Assembly: GCF_003463065.1 (NCBI RefSeq)
Contig: NZ_QSCM01000027.1
Coordinates: forward strand, 1 to 34,917
Reading direction: 5' to 3'
DNA length: 34,917 nt
From: Blautia sp. OF03-15BH
GTDB lineage: Bacteria > Bacillota > Clostridia > Lachnospirales > Lachnospiraceae
Both the position numbers and the translations under genes were made by a program. The notes under the pieces are model-generated. The model searched no databases and was not told the origin of the DNA. It saw only the letters and a program-made list of their open reading frames with translations. This document shows positions 33,401-34,917 of this stretch, one piece after another. Position 1 is the stretch's first letter. Each line of letters begins with the position of its first letter.

Positions 33401-34822
33401 TCAGAAACGGAAATACAGGAAGGGATTATAGGTGGCATCCACAAGGTAAGCCACGGACAGAAACAGGATTGCCAGATAGAAGGCGGCCTTTGCCACTGTC
33501 ATCACCATTCCGTTTTCTCCGAAGCGTTTTTCCATTTTTTCTCCGAAATGCTTCGGCAGCTGTGTGCTTCCGAGAAGGAGAAGCACCAGAAGGATGCCGT
33601 AATTTTTCAGAAGATACAGGCTTTCCGTATTGAAGAATCCCGCTGAGAAGCCGCCGAACATGGCTTTCAGATAGGACAGGCAGTAGCTCAGATCCTCACA
33701 CTTGAAGATCACCCAGCTGATGATCACAAAAAACATGGTATAAAGGTTCTGAATACAGCCCGGAAGTCTGTCGAGAAAGCGTTTCAGTACAAATTTTTCC
33801 AGAATCAGAAGGACGCCATAGTAAACGCCCCACAGCACATAGTTCCAGTGAGCACCGTGCCAGATACCGGTGAGCATCCAGACGACGAAAATGTTCCGGA
33901 TCTGCTTCACCAGGCCGTTCCGGTTTCCTCCCAGTGGGATGTAAACGTATTCCCGGAACCAGGAGCTCAGGGAGATATGCCATCTTCTCCAGAATTCCGT
34001 GATGCTCCTGGAAATATACGGATAATTAAAGTTTTCCAGGAAATGGAAGCCGAACATTTTTCCGAGACCAATAGCCATATCGGAATAACCGGAGAAATCA
34101 AAGTAGATCTGGAAGGTGTAAGCCAGGGCTCCCAGCCAGGCAGTTGCCACAGGAAGCTCGGCAACGGGAAGGGCTGCCGCCGCATCCCAGAGAAGGCCGA
34201 TGTTATTCGCCAGCAGGACCTTTTTTCCCACACCGGTCACAAAGCGGTGGATGCCTTCCGTGAAGTCATCCAGATTTTCCCGGCGTTCCTTCATCTGCTT
34301 CGCAATGGTCTTATACTGTACGATGGGTCCTGCAATCAGCTGCGGAAACATGGAAACATAGGTTCCATAGCTGATCCAGTTCTTCTGCACGTCCGTATTT
34401 CCACGGTAAACATCAATGGTATAGGACATGGTCTGGAAGGTGAAAAAGGAGATACCGATCGGAAGCGGAATATTCAAAAGGGGCAGATTCAGACCGCTGA
34501 CTGCATTGATACTGCTGATGATAAAATCCGCATACTTGAAAAAGCCGAGAATCCCCAGATTCATAAAGACCGAAAATAAAAGGCAGCCTTTTGCTTTTCC
34601 AGGCTTCCCTTCTCTTTTCGCTTTGTCAATGAGACGGCCGACGGTGTAATCCATCGTGATGGAAAACAGCATCAGGAATACATATTTTGGTTCTCCCCAG
34701 GCATAGAAAAACAGGCTGAAGAGGAATAGCACGACGTTTCGCCCTCTGCGCGGTGTCAGATAATATAGAAGGAACACCAGCGGAAGGAAGCGAAACAGGA
34801 ATAAAAGGCTGCTGAATACCAT
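33401..34822 (-). CDS. MBOAT-family O-acyltransferase
   Basis: A 473-residue multi-pass membrane protein of the AlgI/DltB group. Landmarks are MVFSSLLFLFRFLPLVFLLY at the N-terminus, FFYAWGEPKYV, GISFFTFQTMSYTIDVYRG, FPQLIAGPIVQY, YFDFSGYSDMAIGLGKMFGF, FWRRWHISLSSWFREYVYIP and the catalytic-His segment GIWHGAHWNYVLWG. It moves acyl groups across the membrane to the DHHW partner. ATG 34822 is chosen because homologues begin at MVFSS; the frame also reaches a GTG at 34861, adding 13 residues. Bases 34823-34917 show only a weak imperfect hairpin (GTAGAACTC/GAGTCTAC on the minus strand) and no clear promoter; the transcript may begin beyond the window. Confidence 0.93.
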   Translation of the reverse strand: MVFSSLLFLFRFLPLVFLLYYLTPRRGRNVVLFLFSLFFYAWGEPKYVFLMLFSITMDYTVGRLIDKAKREGKPGKAKGCLLFSVFMNLGILGFFKYADFIISSINAVSGLNLPLLNIPLPIGISFFTFQTMSYTIDVYRGNTDVQKNWISYGTYVSMFPQLIAGPIVQYKTIAKQMKERRENLDDFTEGIHRFVTGVGKKVLLANNIGLLWDAAAALPVAELPVATAWLGALAYTFQIYFDFSGYSDMAIGLGKMFGFHFLENFNYPYISRSITEFWRRWHISLSSWFREYVYIPLGGNRNGLVKQIRNIFVVWMLTGIWHGAHWNYVLWGVYYGVLLILEKFVLKRFLDRLPGCIQNLYTMFFVIISWVIFKCEDLSYCLSYLKAMFGGFSAGFFNTESLYLLKNYGILLVLLLLGSTQLPKHFGEKMEKRFGENGMVMTVAKAAFYLAILFLSVAYLVDATYNPFLYFRF

Positions 34823-34917
34823 GCGGTCACTGCCACTCAAAATGTGTGTAAATATACCCACATCGAGATAATGTAGACTCTCACGAGTTCTACTTACTGC
34901 TTCACCGTGTATGTTTT

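Noticed and set aside
1..34917. CRISPR arrays, tRNA or rRNA genes
   Set aside because: No regularly spaced direct repeats and no cloverleaf or rRNA-like segments were noticed on reading both strands.

Overview
The window looks like a chromosomal segment of a low-to-mid GC Gram-positive gut anaerobe, most likely a Lachnospiraceae member such as Blautia or a relative (genus inferred, not proven). The reasons are strong AGGAGG-type ribosome sites, a LoaP-type antiterminator leading a long exopolysaccharide (EPS) operon, a MalFG-type sugar importer, and an F420-hydrogenase-beta/ferredoxin pair inside a polysaccharide locus. Nearly every gene lies on the minus strand, so the operons read from high to low coordinates.

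Right end (28.4-34.9 kb, minus). An MBOAT O-acyltransferase and a DHHW-family protein form a probable envelope polymer O-acetylation pair. Next comes a sugar ABC importer: binding protein, attenuator-like terminator, then two permeases, with a readable promoter at 31814-31842. A strong bidirectional terminator (28385-28443) closes this block.

Control region (28.14-28.38 kb). Two 27-bp palindromic sites with 11-bp arms and a 5-bp asymmetric spacer stand in inverted orientation (28166-28192 and 28344-28370). They enclose an extended -10 promoter that, as sequenced, points away from the EPS operon into the terminator. This is the architecture of an invertible phase-variation promoter, drawn here in the predicted OFF state. 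Just downstream on the minus strand is a NusG/LoaP-like antiterminator gene without a normal in-frame start codon, then the EPS operon.

EPS operon (10.4-27.6 kb, minus). It encodes the priming sugar-phosphate transferase, a UDP-glucuronate 4-epimerase, a hexapeptide acetyltransferase, UDP-glucose dehydrogenase, three GT4 and three GT2 glycosyltransferases, a frameshifted serine-acetyltransferase-like gene, a DUF2334 deacetylase-like protein, a Wzy-like polymerase, a polysaccharide pyruvyl transferase, a Wzx flippase, a split F420-hydrogenase-beta/ferredoxin pair and a sugar nucleotidyltransferase. Ugd plus the epimerase imply a polymer containing glucuronic or galacturonic acid. No chain-length/tyrosine-kinase genes are visible.

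Left end (0-9.5 kb). This is a rearranged accessory zone. An IS4-family element with a frameshifted transposase interrupts a membrane-protein gene. The nucleotidyltransferase is present in two similar copies, one with a Gly-to-Val change in a conserved motif. A gene ending at a possible PIN-like domain is cut at a short sequence resembling the IS end. An A+T-rich three-gene block (membrane protein, DUF6232-like membrane protein, TIR-domain protein) sits directly against an N-acetylhexosamine 1-kinase gene. A second A+T-rich pair of unknown genes follows a VanZ-like gene. The TIR protein and its neighbour share a short Gly/Asn/Asp-rich beta motif, and the second pair shares another. This is the pattern of partner proteins linked by amyloid-like signalling motifs and is a candidate undescribed conflict or signalling system. 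A C-terminal ugd fragment lies at the left edge.
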